Assembly (NCBI RefSeq): GCF_026151205.1 | Contig: NC_087080.1 | Span: 10,339,837-10,403,836, forward strand | Length of the DNA stretch: 64,000 nt | Origin: Bolinopsis microptera | Taxonomy: Eukaryota; Ctenophora; Tentaculata; Lobata; Bolinopsidae | Direction of reading: 5' to 3' | In this document: positions 1 through 11,938 of the stretch, in pieces | Numbering within the stretch: the first letter of the stretch is position 1 | Layout of the letters: every line of letters starts with the position of its first letter | Translations under genes and position numbers: made by a program | The notes under the pieces: generated by a model | Seen by the model: only the letters and a program-made list of their open reading frames with translations | The model's database searches: none | What the model was told of the DNA's origin: nothing

Positions 1-924
1 TGGAGAAGGAATTTCCGCGAGGTAAGACCGCGTTTAAAATCTAACAAGTCGCAAGTTTAACGCTGTTGTGTTAGCAGTGTTCCATCCGCATTTAATAGTA
101 TAAATTTATCTTCTCCTGTTTAATTTAAAATGTATTATTTTCGGAAACCATTTTGCACCTGGTTATGGTTATGGAAATACCATCCAGGTAGAATAACCCA
201 TAAAGTATGTGTTATGGACTAAGTTATTGTAGAATTTCGATCAAATCTGAAATAAATAATTTCGGCAAATATTCTGTAAATTCTGAAGTTCTGATATAAA
301 GAGCCAGACATAAATACATAGGGAGACACTGATCTTAAATACAATTATGGAGCACCAGCTACAGTTTCTGAGTTCAGGTAAATGCGGCGAGCCATTTTAC
401 CCCGTTTTACCAAATATGATCATAAACCAGAATCTTAAAATAGAGCACATTCTCTCCACGCTTTCTTTTAAAGTTTTAATACTTTCAACGCTACTAGATA
501 TGTAACAAATAATTTGAGATCATTATGAATACGATGTCGTTACATTTAAACGTAGAACAATTATTCCTTATCCTGATAAGAGCCTTTTTCTTGTCGCAAT
601 AAACGGGAAAACTACAAATTTTGCCCGGAAACATTACGCTTCCTCTTTATCAACTCAGCCAGCAGTGAAAGGGAATGAAACAACGGAGAAACACCAAGTG
701 TTAATAATGAGGACTACATTTGGCACTGAAGTTACACACCAACAACTCAACTCAAAACATTCTTACGAATTATCACAAATAAACCAGATGCAGAACTTTA
801 ATTGCCGGGCAGGTCAAACCTGAGAAAAAAGGTGAGAGTACGAAATGAATGGAGAGAGGGACACGGGACTGCAACATATTTTCCCACTAGTCCGGCTCCG
901 ACCCCGGACGATAAGGGATCTGTC

Positions 925-947
925 ATTGGCTAACAGGAAGTCACGTG
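925..947 (+). promoter_or_regulatory. Composite ATTGG/GGAAGT/CACGTG motif, copy 1
   Basis: An inverted CCAAT box (ATTGG) is followed after five bases by AGGAAGTCACGTG, that is an ETS-like GGAA core merged with an E-box. The same order and spacing recur at 4467 and, less exactly, at 7899. Function as a promoter or enhancer element is inferred only from the motif classes; no gene start is visible nearby. Confidence 0.3.
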
Positions 948-2935
948 ACCAGAACACCAGTGCTAATTAAACCGGGAACCCCTTGAAGAGATGTGAATTA
1001 TAACCCGAAATACCATCATGATCTCCACTCGCACAGTACAGAGTAGCCTGGGATCGGGAGACAACCTGGAGCACACACGGCGGCTAGCCTGTCAACAGGG
1101 AACCCAACATCACGTGATGTGGAACACGTGATCCCGCTCCAGGAAATCCATTGATCAGCCGGGGACTGGGGGGAAAAACTCCGATTCTTGGTGTTGCACC
1201 GTGTCAGCTGTGTTACATCACACATTACCACCGTGGGGATCCAGCTCTCTCTCTCCCTCTTTCTCTCCAACTTCCCAGAATTGTTAGCAGAAGAGATAAA
1301 GCTACCTTATCTCCCTCTATTTTCTCACAGGTATTACCACTTATTGAAATCTCATTAGGGGCATTTGTGAGAGCGGAATCAGGGATGAAGTGGAGTCTGC
1401 ATGGCCTCCCCACCTGTCTGCACCCTATCAAGTACTTTGTAACCAACAGGATCAATCATGTCATTTGCTCGGTCAGGCTGTTTTTGCAAAGCTTATTAAC
1501 ACAAAAACGGCCTGGTTGCAGGATCTTTTGCAGAATAAGTAAGTTGAGAATACAGAAGGAACTAAAAGGCAGAATCTTACATTTGATGGAAATTGCAGTA
1601 AGCAGAAAAACATTCTCGCTTTACTTTTTCTGCCTAAATATTTAAATTTAGTAGCTGTCCTGGTAAGGTTGCACACGTGTGGTGCACGTGTGGTGTGGTG
1701 CACATGTAGTGTGCTATATTTGGAGCGTATGGCAGGGCTCCAAGCCCTGAGCTGGGGTTGGGAGGGCGGGTGTAGTGGCACTACTACACCAGCACTGTAG
1801 TGCGGACACTGCTAGGAAAATGGTCTTCCTGGCGAGGAATCCTCCAAACTGTAGCCGACGCTGCTTGGTGTGTTCCCTCACCCCTCACGTGTGTGTGTGT
1901 GTGTTGGCCAACTTGAAGCTTTACTTAGTTACAACCAATAATAGTGTTTTATAGTCATTGGGATATTTCGACTAGTCTGCTGGATCTTAATCATTGTCCC
2001 CCCCCCCCCCCTCTACAAAACCACATACAAAACCTTGAAATCATTAAAACTACACAAAACCTTGAAATCATCAAACTTAATCAAGTATTAAGTTATAATC
2101 GTGTCTAGGACCAGACCTCGTATCTCTTTGTTACGAGAACGAATTTGTCACATGCCTGCTTGGTGTGTTCCACTGGCCCCTCCCGCAAAATGGGAAGGAA
2201 GTTAGCCTAAATTGTTCCGTTTTGACAAAATCAAAGTACAAAGTAGAATGAAGATGAGAGCTCAGACTTCTGCTAGCAGTTAAAGGGTTAGGTGCTCAAA
2301 GTTAGGTATCACTGTGAAATGTTGACGTAACCATATCGCTTTTCGGAAAAAGGGACAATATCATGAAAAATATATTTATATAATTTGAAATATTATCGCA
2401 ATTTATCGAGAGCCTTGGATATGATATTATACTTATGAATATTCTATCACACGTGTACAAAAAATAAATCCCAGTCATCCAACGACCAGTTTATTGAACC
2501 TTTGCCAGCATATTAACTCTGAATGTGAGCCTGTCCAATGTCCTCACAGGGTCACACTCGCGCCCTGCCGTGACTCTGTGGCAATCTTCTGTAGCAATAC
2601 AAGTCCCGTAATGGGTATTTAATGAGCCTGTAATTAGCAGATAATGATCCCTCCACTTATTGCATGCCTGGGTAATCAATACTTGTGAGTCTCAGCCAAT
2701 ATATGAACATAATAGCCGAGTAAGATTTAAGTACACTCTGAGTCGGACCACGTGGTATGTCAGGTGACCACGTGGTCGGTCACGCGACCACGTATCTTGA
2801 TTTGAATATGACAATTTATCAGGTATTATTGCTTGTCAGAAAGATCCGGAGAGAGCTCCTCTCTCTCTCTCAGTTTATGAAACACACAAACAGTTGTTGA
2901 ACTAACACTGAAGTTCAATGTGACAACAAAAAGAG

Positions 2936-3030
2936 AGACCTGTACAGTGTACTCTACACAGTACACACGTGTACTTGTCACGTGTACACAGTACACACGT
3001 GTACTTGTCACGTGTACTTGTCACGTGGTA
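2936..3030. repeat. CACGTG-rich tandem repeat
   Basis: Imperfect tandem copies of a short unit built from GTACAC, CACGTGTAC and TTGTCACGTG fill this stretch. A looser cluster of ACCACGTGGT palindromes lies just upstream at 2747-2795. The repeat multiplies E-box cores (CACGTG), so it could bind bHLH factors, but simple minisatellite expansion explains it equally well. Confidence 0.6.
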
Positions 3031-4466
3031 TGTCAGCTGATTGCTGGTATCAGAGATATCAGATAAAATGTGTGGGATACCACGTACCGTGTAGGCACAC
3101 CTATATTAGCGGATGTTCTTTTATTTGTACAATAACTGGCAGTTCAGGGACCAGGGTTGAGAAAGACAAGATACGCTATTATTATATAAACCGTGAGGAA
3201 GATATGAAGAAAGTATTTGTAGGTAGAATGTTATCTGAAAGAGCAAGACTATAACTCATTAAACTGTAAATATGCGTGATCTGTAGAGCAGGGTGTAAAT
3301 GCTGCCAGGGCGGGAACAGGTACAGACTACATCACATATGATACTGTAAACCAACACTGGTCACAATCTTGGACACTTGTACTTAACACACACCCTGAAA
3401 TGAAATTTAGTGGTGGGGAAGTGTGCGGTCTTATGCCAAGGTCAGGATCAAATTACTTGTGTCGCAGAGGGGGCGCGGGCCGGGTTGAAAATTGGAACGG
3501 ACCTAGAATGTGGTATTGGAATGGAGCAGTGGATGGAAATCCAGAGCTTTTACAAAATGCTATGCGTCCTGATATATCATGTATTATTATGTCACATTAT
3601 ATGTGTCACTGGTTACGAGTGACATTATGCCATATGCTATTAAATAATGACGTCAAGATATCAGATATATGGAAACCGATGGAAAGGAGTATAATAGCTT
3701 GCTGTGCAGAATCATCTCCATTAAGGGGGCGCAAATATTTCAGATATTCCAACGAAATCAATAAAATGTTAGGAATGAGAATTTGGAAATACCATGAAAC
3801 CTACAGTATGGTTAGGAAGGCTACTCTAACGTAAGTCAGTTAATAGCTTGACTTCGGCATGTAATCAAATCCAGTATAAAGAAAATCAAGTACTGGTTAT
3901 GAGCATAAAGCATAATGTGCCCATTGCTATGATAATTCATGGCATGACTTAATTTCAAATTGAGCAATTATATTGATTTGAACACTATTCACGTCAACCA
4001 AGCGGCTAATCGTAGTAATCGACGATCAGCACCATCGCTGGATTTCATGATTAGAACTTTTTAAATTCAACGAAAATCAGATTAAACGGAATACAAATAA
4101 ACAGCTGTTGCCCAAATATGTGAGTTATGTATGCACACAGCCACAGAATTATTTAAAATATTTCACAGCTATTTCCACAACAACTACCACAAAAGAGAGG
4201 AACACGTCACACTGCCCGACATTCGGGTCATCAGAGGTGCGATATACAGCAATCTAGAGCAAACACACAACTTAGCAAAGGACACGCGTATTGGATGTAT
4301 CATTTAAACACTTTACTAATATTCAAAACACGATGGGACAGGAATAACCGGGAGGAGCCCCGGGGGTGCCTTACAGATCTAATTAATTACATTACACCGC
4401 CGCCAGGTTATACACATAACCCTCAGGGGTCGTGGAAAGGTCACGTGGTGTAGTTCCCGTCCGGTG

Positions 4467-4489
4467 ATTGGCTGCGAGGAAGTCAGGTG
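4467..4489 (+). promoter_or_regulatory. Composite ATTGG/GGAAGT/E-box motif, copy 2
   Basis: ATTGG, five bases, then AGGAAGTCAGGTG, the same arrangement as at 925. A CACGTG lies 25 bases upstream at 4442-4447. Together they resemble a CCAAT/E-box promoter module, but no coding start follows. Confidence 0.3.
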
Positions 4490-6839
4490 GGAGGGTTGGG
4501 GCCGGCTATTGGTGGGTTTGTGCGAGGTGTTCAAGAGCAGGGACTGTGTGTGACACGCACATTGCACTCGGTTTACGTTTCTGGAAAAAACGGTTGTTTT
4601 ACGGTCCAGGGGTTTATATGTCCCAGAACAGTGGAGCAAACATGAAGTTGGAGCTGGAGTTGAGACGGTGTATTAACTAATCGATCAGAAAATGAAAATT
4701 AATTAATTACACATTAAATTAATTATCAGATCACATATTAAATACCATTACACTGACTGATATCTGATACTTGACAGTGTGTATTACGAGATGTGACGTT
4801 TGTAAAGTACTCGGAATATCCAGATAATGATTTAGAGTCACTGAATACATGAGATAATGTCAGAGTAGAACTGTTGGTCCCCGTTATAATAGTTGGCCAA
4901 CACAAACCACAATGAAGGTGTTATATTGTCCTTTAAGTCTCCTTGCTAACCACTGTTATACAGTGCACTCCAACCTGTAGACAGCTAAAACGGCAACATT
5001 TTTAATAAGAACATCTTTTAGAACATTCTTTTGTCAAATGAAAAAGTCAAAGAGAGGCCGTTTCATAGGTACTCGGCAACAAATGTTTTGCCGAACAAAC
5101 AAAACGTTTTTTCACACACACAAAAAAAACATAATATTATTTCCTGAATATTTTAATGCACAAGTGGCAGCAGCGCACACATTTAATTGTTGAGTAAGAC
5201 GTTTACTTTCGAGATCAATTTATATAATTTTATGCTGTACATAACACGAATATAGCTTTCTGTCCAAACACGTGTGAGCCTTGGATAATAATACAGCTAC
5301 TTACAGATTCTACTCCGATTAAATTGGATCAAAAAGTCTGATTTTGTAGTGAAAATTGAAAGATAAGAGCCAGATAGAGACGCAATTGGGCCTAACTGAC
5401 AAACCAAAAGGGTGTAACCACAAAACGTAAAGATTACAAATCAGCAGAACTATCAGAGATATCTCTGAACCATTAGCAGAGAGATATAATATCCCTCATA
5501 ATTAATGCGCCGACTAATACAACTGTTGAAAGGGCAGTAACTGTCCCCTGACAAGAGAGACAACCTACTGAGAGATCAGCTCCTGCTCAGATGGTCGAGA
5601 ATTCCCACAGTCCCCCAGTTTGTCAGCCCTCAAAGAGCTGTGGTTGCACCAAACATCATCAACTTCAGAGTACAGACTAAATATTGGATCACCCCCGTCA
5701 TAAAGTTTTAACCCCTGTTTTAACCCCAGTACTACCACTACTATCTGGGGGCCGGTTCCGGGACAATTGTGTAACTAGCTTCAACTGTAGGGCTTACGTC
5801 AAGGCTTAGCCTTGATGGGAGAGCTGTGTTAGAAGCGCGGTGCAAACCTCAACAAAAATGTTATTCTTGACTTATTTATATCTGTTAAAACCGGATTTAT
5901 AGGTCAGTTGATAGGGAATTGACTCATTTGACCTTCGAATAATTAGAAGTGTGAATATGGTTGGTACTTCTGGTGCCACCTGTCTCGTACTTCTGGTTTG
6001 TTTTAGTATTACACGTTATATAACGCAAACATGGGCAGCAAGACGTGACAGTTTATAATATGAGATACCATGACATCAGTATATCTTAGATTGGAGGGGT
6101 TAGAAGTAAGAATCAAGCAGCTTCACTAAGTCAACAGAGTACACTCGGTGTAAAGTAGAGGAGAGAGTTGAGAGAGTCTCTCCTCGACTGAACCCACAAT
6201 ACAGGAATCATCAATGCGAAGGTCGAACCTGCAGATCTCTCTACTGCTACAGTAATAGTATAGAGATATAGCGCCTAGTGCAGGATGACAGCTAACGGAA
6301 GGAGTACTTGTCACATGACTGTCAACTGAGCTGTGGACTGCCTTGCTTGTCACGGACACCCAATACAAATAGTACCTTTATCCCTCTCTTTATACGACGA
6401 TTATCAAAGGCTGATTTGACATGTGTACTAACGTAGCCAATAGGTCCTATCAAAATGTTCGGATTTAAGAAGTTTATGAGATTCCTAGTACTTACTCAAT
6501 AACATATAAGGTGCTTTATCGTGATGGAAATAACAGGTCGTTACTAAAATCTTTACATTGTACAATAGCTTTTTGATTTAATAGCGGGTAATCTCAGAGT
6601 CATTTCATCGATAAAAGATTGAAGGTTTGTCAAATAAACTGCAATTTGATAATCCTACCGTTGCTAATTACCCTAGATTTTTGCGTCAAAGAAAATTTCA
6701 GCAGACGATGGTTAAATGACCTCAAATCAATTACCGCTAAATTAAAATTGTGTACAAGAGCTCCTTTTTGGTACCGCAAACTAGGTCAAGTCCTACTGCA
6801 TGTCCGCTATGAACTAGGCTCAGTTGCGATCATCCTTAA

Positions 6840-7567
6840 GGGGGCAGGGGGGGGGGTCCTCATGGAAATTTTCTCAAAATCGATTTTTTAGTTGTTTCTA
6901 ATAGAGGGGAGTGATGTCTATCAGATGCTTTTAATCCCATAGAAAAATATTGTTCCTAGCCGAAATTATTGCCGGTCAAAGGTCAGCGCTTGTGTGTAAT
7001 TGTATTGCGCAAGGGATTTTTGATCGCGTGTCCTGAAAATCGACTCTAAAAATCTATCTTCTCCTACATTTTTTGAGCAATCACTCTGAAACTTTCAGGA
7101 TATGTTCTAGGGACCATTTAGAAGAGATAAGCCGGATGGAATTTTGAGATAGGCCTTTAAAAATTTTTTATTTGATTTTGAAAATCTTGGACCTCGAAAA
7201 ATCATCACAAAACGAGGTCCAAGATTTTCAAAATCGAATAAAAAATTTTTAAAGGCCCATCTTAAAATTCCATCCGGCTTATCTCTTCTAAATGGTCCCT
7301 AGAACATATCCTAAAAGTTTCAGAGTGATTGCTCAAAAAATGTAGGAGAAGATAGATTTTTAGAGTCGATTTTCAGGACGCGCGATCAAAAATCCCTTGC
7401 GCAATACAATTACACACAAGCGCTGACCTTTGACCGGCAATAATTTCGGCTAGGAACAATATTTTTCTATGGGATTAAAAGCATCTGATAGACATCACTC
7501 CCCTCTATTAGAAACAACTAAAAAATCAATTTTGAGAAAATTTCCATGAGGACCCCCCCCTGCCCCC
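6840..7567. mobile_element. Palindromic TTAA-flanked MITE
   Basis: The element is almost wholly a palindrome. Two arms of about 355 bases, beginning GGGGGCAGG and ending with its complement, meet at a loop of roughly 16 bases near 7197-7213. Arm-to-arm identity looks about 98-99 percent (one difference seen is GTG versus GCG near 7029/7382). TTAA occurs directly outside both ends (6836-6839 and 7568-7571), which is the piggyBac-type target duplication. There is no transposase frame, so it is a non-autonomous foldback element. It lies 71 bases past the stop codon of the EGF gene and may be in its 3' UTR. Confidence 0.85.
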
Positions 7568-7638
7568 TTAAAGAAGGGTAATTTTTTTCACACCATTAAT
7601 TATCACTTGCAATGCTACTATCTGCAAGGCTTACGTAC

Positions 7639-9064
7639 TCAAGAATACCCCGACCAATCTGGATAAGCACATGTTGCACGTGTGACAAATTCCAGCCAAC
7701 CACAAACGTTGTCAGGATTCTTCTCACAGTCCTTCTTCAACTTGTACACATATTGTAGTTCATCAGAAGGGACTGAGTAATGAATAAAACAATTAATGGT
7801 TGTAATGATTATAAATTGACAGAAGTGTCCCGTAGACCAACGTTACTTCCTAATATGTCTTCTTCAGGTGGGTCACGTGAGCAGAACAGGGAACTCTGAT
7901 TGGGTGGCAGAATCATGTGGTTGACAGGCGGTGGAGTAATTGGCAGGTTGAGGGAATGGAGGAAAACGTGGTTTAGGTTTCATTGTGTGTACAATGTAAT
8001 CAGGAAAACGCTAGACAGTCCCGTAAATTGTAAACGTTAAGAAAGGAGAGAGAAGAGAGTTGACTTCAGGAGATTAATTAATAGTAAGTACAGTTTGTAT
8101 TTATCAGGGGGCTTCAATTTCAAGTTGAAATGTACACCCTATACTTTATTTGGAGAGCTTACAAACGTGTTTTTAATGCAATAAAGATATCAGATAAATT
8201 ATCACGAAACTAGACATTAGTCATTAAATTTAAGTCTCCTGTTGACGCTATGATAACATCGCCCATGGTACAGTATTTTGTAAGGGCTCGGGGGTAATCA
8301 TCGTAAGGTAATGAGATTTACAGCTTTGGAAACAATTCAGTTTTGAGGCTTATCACTGCAAATTTATCAGTTTAAGAAACCTTTACAGATTGTCTGAAGT
8401 GAGTGAGCAGTGAGTGTGCAAATTCATCAACAAATCTGTTACAATGATGCCATTAACTTTAAATGTACTTACAGCGAGGGCATTCACATCTGAAACCGCT
8501 GCTACTGTCTTTGTCGTTAACGCAGTTGCCTTCATTTTGACAAGGATTCGGGTCACACATGTTGACAGTAAATCCGCACAGCTGACCATCATAACCAGAT
8601 TCACATTTGCAGTGAAACGAGCCCACAGTGTTTATACAGGTTCCTCCATTCTGACAAATGTCTGGGTTTTGAGTGCATTCATTTATGTCATTTTCACAGT
8701 TGTTGCTTGTATAGCCCTTATCACAGAGGCACTCAAAGTCATCCATCAGAGAGATGCATTTACCGTGATCTCTACATGGATTTTCTCTGCAATGATTAGC
8801 ATATTCACAGAATGGGCCAGCATAATCACCAGAACAAATGCAGTGATCGTCTATACAGGTTCCACGGTTACAACCGGCCCTTGAACAATCAACCTTGTGG
8901 TACTGACACCTCTCACCGGTAAATTCGTCTCGGCACACGCAAACTATCTGATCTGCCTGTTGAGGGTAACAGTCTCCACGTCCGTAGCACGTGTTTTCGG
9001 CACAAGTTTCGGAGGTCACAACTTGTAGTATCCCAGCAAATATAATGATGCTTTTAATGAGCAT
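7639..9064 (-). CDS. Secreted EGF-repeat protein, two exons, 241 aa
   Basis: Exon 1 is 9064-8473 and exon 2 is 7772-7639, joined in phase 1 by a GTAAGT donor and a TACTCAG acceptor. Residues 1-18 form a signal peptide (hydrophobic core IIIFAGILQVV). Then come four complete EGF modules: 21-53, 60-86, 92-123 and 130-163. The fourth has the calcium-binding start DINEC (126-130) with the matching GSFHC. A fifth begins at Cys170, but its last spacing is unusual: after CEC at 193-195 there are 17 residues before Cys213. The tail (213-241) adds three more cysteines in a segment I do not recognise, ending WSGYS. The protein is presumably an extracellular ligand or matrix component with no membrane anchor. 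The exon 2 join is inferred from phase and cysteine content. Confidence 0.75.
7899..7919 (+). promoter_or_regulatory. Composite ATTGG/E-box-like motif, copy 3
   Basis: ATTGG, five bases, then AGAATCATGTG, a degraded version of the motifs at 925 and 4467. A perfect GTCACGTG lies upstream at 7872-7879. It sits inside the intron of the EGF gene. Confidence 0.25.
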
Positions 9065-9329
9065 GCTATCACATTACTTCCTGAATGAAAATTTAACTTT
9101 GTAAATCTTTGTTTTCAGTTTAAATATATAAATTTGAACAGTTTTTGAATGAAAAAAAAGGATAGTATAATATGACAATGAGCAAAGAAACATGTTCTCT
9201 AAATATATTAAATTATGTAAGTTATAAGACGGGGGTTTCCAAATATATAATGCAAACAATTTGTACCTGGAAAATATGGTCCAATCAATTTAAAAACATA
9301 GTGCACATGCACTCATAACATAATATTAT

Positions 9330-9849
9330 ATTATTATTATTATTATTTATTAATCAACTATATACAGCAAACACAAGATAATATAAATTAAATCATAAAA
9401 TCGAGTGGCCGAGTAGTCTCGACTCACCCATAACTTCTCCAAAGGCGTCTATCATGAGCTTTGTACACTAAATCGTTGAAATTACTTAAACTAAATCTTT
9501 TATTTACAATCACAATAATTTGTTTAGTCATAATGTCTTTTAATAATAAATCAAATAAATTTGAACGAGGTCTGCCCCTCCTTCCTTTGTAGTCAAAACA
9601 TCCTAAACATGCAAATCTGAAAGATAAGAAGGCGGGAGTGTCATCACCGCTTCTGAGAACGTGCCCAAGCATCTTCCATCTTGCTTTCTTGATCCTTTCA
9701 GTAAGGGGTCTGACATTACATCTCTTATATAAATTCTCGTTGCTGATAACCGTAGGCCAATAGGTGTTGATTATCTGTCTCAGATGCTTCCTTTGAAGAT
9801 AAAAATACAGTTCCATCAAACAAAACCATTTTTTAATTTGAAAATTCAA
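9330..9849 (-). mobile_element. LINE 3' fragment (RT C-terminal region)
   Basis: A minus-strand frame of 141 codons (9849-9424) ends with the C-terminal motifs of non-LTR retrotransposon polymerases: ERIKKARWKMLGHVLR, then RRGRPR, then a final DRRLW. After the stop, about 90 bases of 3' sequence end in an (AAT)n-type tail at 9330-9352 as read on the minus strand. It is a 5'-truncated copy, since no RT core motifs are upstream. A CR1/L2/RTE-like origin is likely, but the clade cannot be set from this part alone. Confidence 0.75.
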
Positions 9850-10059
9850 TTAATTATTATATACTAGCACATTATATTCTAGCAGGAACCCGTTTTACCC
9901 TAAAATGATGTCAAGATATAGCAATATCTATTTATTCATTAAGTGATTTTGACACCACTTGGGGGTCAAAATTTTAGGACCTTAAGTTCTTACTCCTTGG
10001 GTCACAATATTTAATTTTTCAACTACCTGCCGAAGCGGTGGGTTGGGAGCCCCCCCTGG

Positions 10060-11938
10060 GATCATTTCGTCCGTAAAATTTTACACAATATAAAAGCTAC
10101 AATAAATTATCTATAAAATTTACATAAACAAACTTAAGTCTAAGAGACCTCGAAGATTGTCTTCTGAGGTATGAGATATGTCAGGATTTTTGTCTTCCTC
10201 TGTTCCCCTGAGTGCTAGAAGTGTGCTTCGTAGCAGATCAAACCTGAATCGTGTTCTGATGTGGTTTTTGACCTGGCAGGGCTCTTAGCTTCTTTATTGT
10301 GGTCAGCTATCATCAAGAAAACAACACAGTGCAGAGTGGTACTGGTCCCATACCTCCAGATGTTGTAAAGACTAGTGGGACAAAGGACCCTTTCTCTGAC
10401 TGAAGCTTCATCCTAGCCTGGGTGTTGGTCTTCCTGGAGAATGAAGTTGGTTGGACAGGCAGGAGTGCAGGTTCTATCCTTACACTTGGCTTGTTGAAGG
10501 AAGAGTGTCTCTTATGGCATTATGGCACATGGAAACATATCCACCTAATTTACAATCAAGGGCATGGTAGACACTGTTCACATTTCCGCAGGCACATTTA
10601 GAGGGCACTCCTTGGATCTTTCAACCATAGAGTAGGCGTATGCTGTCTTGGAACTCTTGCTTGTTTAGAACAGAGTTGAGGTCCGTTAGAGGTAATGCAA
10701 GTTGATGCTCCCTTCTCTCTTGCTTGGCTTAAGTGGTTCTTAAGAAGATGATCTGACCCATTATAAAGCATCTTGAACCTTTGCCAAGAAGCTAGGCTAA
10801 CACTGACATACAAAAGCGGAAAGCCAAACCCGGTTTGATTGTTTTGTCTCGTTCTGTGACCTGTGTTCTTAAAATATCGGTGTACACTTTAATTTTTCTT
10901 TTAACTTTGTAGTTTGTTACTTGTTAGTTAATACTTAATTATTCGTTAGTGTATGCATTATTTATTATCGGTTATTAAATTTCATAAGACATTGTGTAAA
11001 ATGATTTCACACATGTGTAGGTCATTATGCAGTGGCGTTGCGCGCAAATAACTTAAAGTTAATAAAGTTAATTTTTTGACAGCTAGTAAAATGCGCGCGC
11101 ACCTACGTACGTCACGTCATGTTTCGACCAGTTAAATCAGTGGTATGTACTATGTAGTAAGAACTTAACGTGAAAAGCTTTAGAGCAGAGATGTATTACT
11201 TTCTGAACAGCTTATTCTACACAATAACATCATCATAGTGCTTACCAAAACAGAAATCTGAAATATGAAGTCATTCAGCCGATCACCAGGAGTTAACCCG
11301 GTGAACTTCGCTGTACTATAAACTATTTAATTAGAATTAGGTCCGGCAAAAAATGTAGAACGTAAAACATTTAACTTCACAAGCTCAAAATAAGGCAATT
11401 AACTTTAATGCAAGAACTGGAGAAAAGTAATTTTATGCATTTCTATGCCCTTCTGAGGGGTAAAATAAATAAATAAATAAAGTCAATTTTTACAGCACAG
11501 CAATATATATCTAAATATCAGATCCTCTGTAATCATAATGTATAAAAAAAGGAGCTTTTCTCAAGGGGTTTTCAGGGTTAAAAATTGCCCGGCTTCGCTA
11601 TCGGAGAGGGCCAGGCCCCCCAAACCCCCTCAGTCCTTCGACCGGACACCTAAGTAAACCAAAAGTCTGGTCCCACGAGCCGCCTATGACCTTGGGGATA
11701 GAAACTATTCATCTGTTTCCTCAGTTCTTTTTTTTTCAAAAAAGGTGATATCCTAGTTTTGTTGGTTGATTAAACTCACAAGATCTTTAGTGAGTGCCAC
11801 TAAGTATGCATATTCACGAGATGCTATCCTGACGGGATTGGTGATAGCTAGGCCTCCACATCGAACAGGGAGTTCAAAGATACCTCCCTCGTGCTGATTG
11901 ACTGGGCGACCGAGGAGGGCTGGAATGAGCACATGCAT
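10060..11938 (-). mobile_element. Decayed reverse-transcriptase element, split in two
   Basis: Minus-strand frames at 11938-11753 (GRPVNQHEGG...RCGGLAITNP...REYAYL) and from 10813 down to about 10150 carry the C-terminal part of a retroelement polymerase. The second part has LNSVLNKQEFQDSIRLLYG followed by the zinc-knuckle-like pattern CACG...HALDC..GG at about 10605-10540, then a run of related sequence with stops and frameshifts. In related elements these segments are contiguous. Here about 0.9 kb of unrelated AT-rich sequence (10.83-11.75 kb) separates them, probably a later insertion. No intact product is possible. Confidence 0.65.

Larger units (their letters stand above)
1..6835. other. 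Left gene-poor region
   Basis: I read both strands and recognise no protein-coding gene here. Open frames are short, have no family resemblance, and no pair of them is joined by convincing splice sites. The stretch is AT-rich non-coding sequence with a poly-C run near 2000, a CACGTG-rich repeat cluster at 2.75-3.03 kb and two CCAAT/GGAA/E-box composite motifs listed separately. It could be intergenic DNA or introns of a gene outside the window. Confidence 0.5.

Noticed and set aside
1151-1645. 164-codon plus-strand frame
   Set aside because: Low-complexity start (SLPLSLQLP) and no homology; no splice partners seen.
3400-3834. 144-codon plus-strand frame
   Set aside because: No recognisable domain, odd composition (many Met, Cys and Trp) and two overlapping frames; treated as chance.
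8414-8884. 156-codon plus-strand frame opposite the EGF gene
   Set aside because: It is the antisense shadow of the EGF repeats; the cysteine spacing on the minus strand explains the sequence.
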